NCBI GenBank assembly: GCA_947462695.1
Contig: CANHQC010000089.1
Coordinates: forward strand, 1 to 7,573
Source of the DNA: Flavobacteriales bacterium
GTDB taxonomy: Bacteria; Bacteroidota; Bacteroidia; Flavobacteriales_D; Crocinitomicaceae
Direction: 5' to 3'
Length of the DNA: 7,573 bases
In this document: positions 7,093 through 7,573 of the stretch, one piece after another
Numbering within the stretch: the stretch's first letter is position 1
Layout of the letters: every line of letters starts with the position of its first letter
Notes under the pieces: generated by a model
What the model saw: the letters and a program-made list of their open reading frames with translations, nothing else
Database searches by the model: none
Told to the model about the DNA's origin: nothing
Translations under genes and position numbers: made by a program

Positions 7093-7473
7093 TCAAATGC
7101 GAATGGATCGAAATTCAAGCCAAATGGGGGCTTTTCGTAGAAAAAATAAATGTTTGGGATAGGTTTTTATATTTACCCTTCTCGAATCAGTAGTTCTACT
7201 CAAATAATGTAAACCAAAGACAGAATGCGTAATTAATGCTCCGCAATTTCGATCATCTTCCGTAGAATCATCTTGTTCATCTATCCAAAACTGAATAAAT
7301 GATGGTGTTGATTCCTTAGTTGAGAAAACTTTCTGGTTTTTTACTTTATGATGAGTCGAGGAGGATAGTGAGGAAAGAGCGATAGTCAAAGACTGAACTG
7401 AACTCAACAAAATTAACGCGGTCAGCGTCAATGTGAGAGCTTTTGAAATAGTCAGTCGAAGTGTAACTTTCAT
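7093..7473 (-). CDS. Small predicted exported protein of unknown function
   Basis: I do not recognise this 126-residue protein. I chose the ATG at 7471-7473; the frame extends three codons upstream only to a TTG. The product begins with a short basic N-terminus (MKVTLRLTISK) and a Leu/Ser/Thr-rich hydrophobic segment (about 8-36) that could be a signal peptide or membrane anchor. No lipobox cysteine follows it; the only cysteine is C77. A polar linker with STHHK (39-43) and an acidic cluster DEQDDSTEDD (65-74) leads to a basic, aromatic C-terminus ending in KAPIWLEFRSIRI. This layout resembles many short, poorly conserved exported proteins of Bacteroidota. It lies 98 bases upstream of dabA on the same strand, so it may be a first cistron or a separate small transcript. 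It could also be a chance frame, although the length, ATG start and export-like N-terminus favour a real gene. Confidence 0.55.
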   Translation of the reverse strand: MKVTLRLTISKALTLTLTALILLSSVQSLTIALSSLSSSTHHKVKNQKVFSTKESTPSFIQFWIDEQDDSTEDDRNCGALITHSVFGLHYLSRTTDSRRVNIKTYPKHLFFLRKAPIWLEFRSIRI

Positions 7474-7490
7474 GAAATGCAAATTTGTGC

Positions 7491-7573
7491 TTTCACTTTT
7501 AATTAGGGCCTTAATTTTTTGTTAAAAGAACGTTTAAAAAGTTATTTTACAAGTGAAAAAGTGCCTTTTAACA
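7491..7573. repeat. AT-rich inverted repeats upstream of the small gene
   Basis: Two overlapping inverted repeats occur here. TTTCACTT (7491-7498) is matched by AAGTGAAA (7551-7558), and TGTTAAAAG (7520-7528) by CTTTTAACA (7565-7573, at the window edge). The arms interlock rather than nest, so they cannot form one simple hairpin. They lie where the promoter of the leftward small gene should be. No convincing TTG/TAnnTTTG promoter pair is visible in this stretch. The arms are short and AT-rich, so chance is a serious alternative. Confidence 0.25.

Noticed and set aside
7474..7482. TTG start extending the small gene by three codons
   Set aside because: A proper ATG follows at 7471-7473 and gives a more typical signal-peptide start; nothing supports TTG use here.
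7474..7492. CAAATTTG (minus strand) as a Bacteroidota -7 promoter element
   Set aside because: It mismatches the TA of TAnnTTTG, has no TTG at the proper distance, and is only about 5 bases from the ATG.
7520..7573. TGTTAAAAG/CTTTTAACA inverted repeat as the terminal repeat of a mobile element
   Set aside because: The arms are short and AT-rich, only 36 bases apart, with no transposase or target duplication visible; the right arm is cut by the window edge.

Overview
The window looks like part of a Bacteroidota chromosome. The DNA is AT-rich, most start codons lack a clear Shine-Dalgarno sequence, and the protein families fit that phylum: a DUF2490 outer-membrane protein, a SulP transporter of the type common there, and the tail of a secreted beta-rich protein. 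I cannot place it reliably below phylum; a Flavobacteriales- or Cytophagales-like source is a guess.

Layout. At the left edge is the 3' end of a rightward gene (3-185), followed by a strong intrinsic terminator (211-241). The rest is leftward (minus strand) and reads, in transcription order: a small predicted exported protein (7473-7093), a 98-base leader, dabA (6994-4505), dabB (4498-2630), a SulP anion transporter (2617-995) and a DUF2490 outer-membrane protein (998-240). The last four genes are separated by 6 bases, 12 bases and a 4-base ATGA overlap, so they are almost certainly one operon. No non-coding stretch exceeds about 100 bases, and I saw no tRNA, rRNA, CRISPR array, insertion sequence or integrase.

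Function. DabA (DUF2309/UPF0753) and DabB (a NuoL/Mrp-antiporter relative) are the two subunits of the DAB inorganic-carbon pump. In the characterised systems, DabA resembles a beta-carbonic anhydrase and is thought to hydrate CO2 to bicarbonate in one direction, driven by cation flux through DabB. The predicted Zn ligands and Asp-Arg pair of DabA are all present here (C330, D332/R334, H500, C515). The SulP protein is a second candidate bicarbonate importer in the inner membrane. The DUF2490 protein, probably an outer-membrane beta-barrel, is joined to sulP by a stop/start overlap. Together they suggest an inorganic-carbon acquisition module spanning both membranes. No Rubisco, carboxysome or other carbon-fixation gene is visible, so supply of bicarbonate to carboxylases in a heterotroph is as plausible as autotrophy.

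The least explained parts are the DUF2490 protein's role in the operon, the long C-terminal membrane module of DabB, the unrecognised small exported protein upstream of dabA, and repeated short motifs in the dabA leader.
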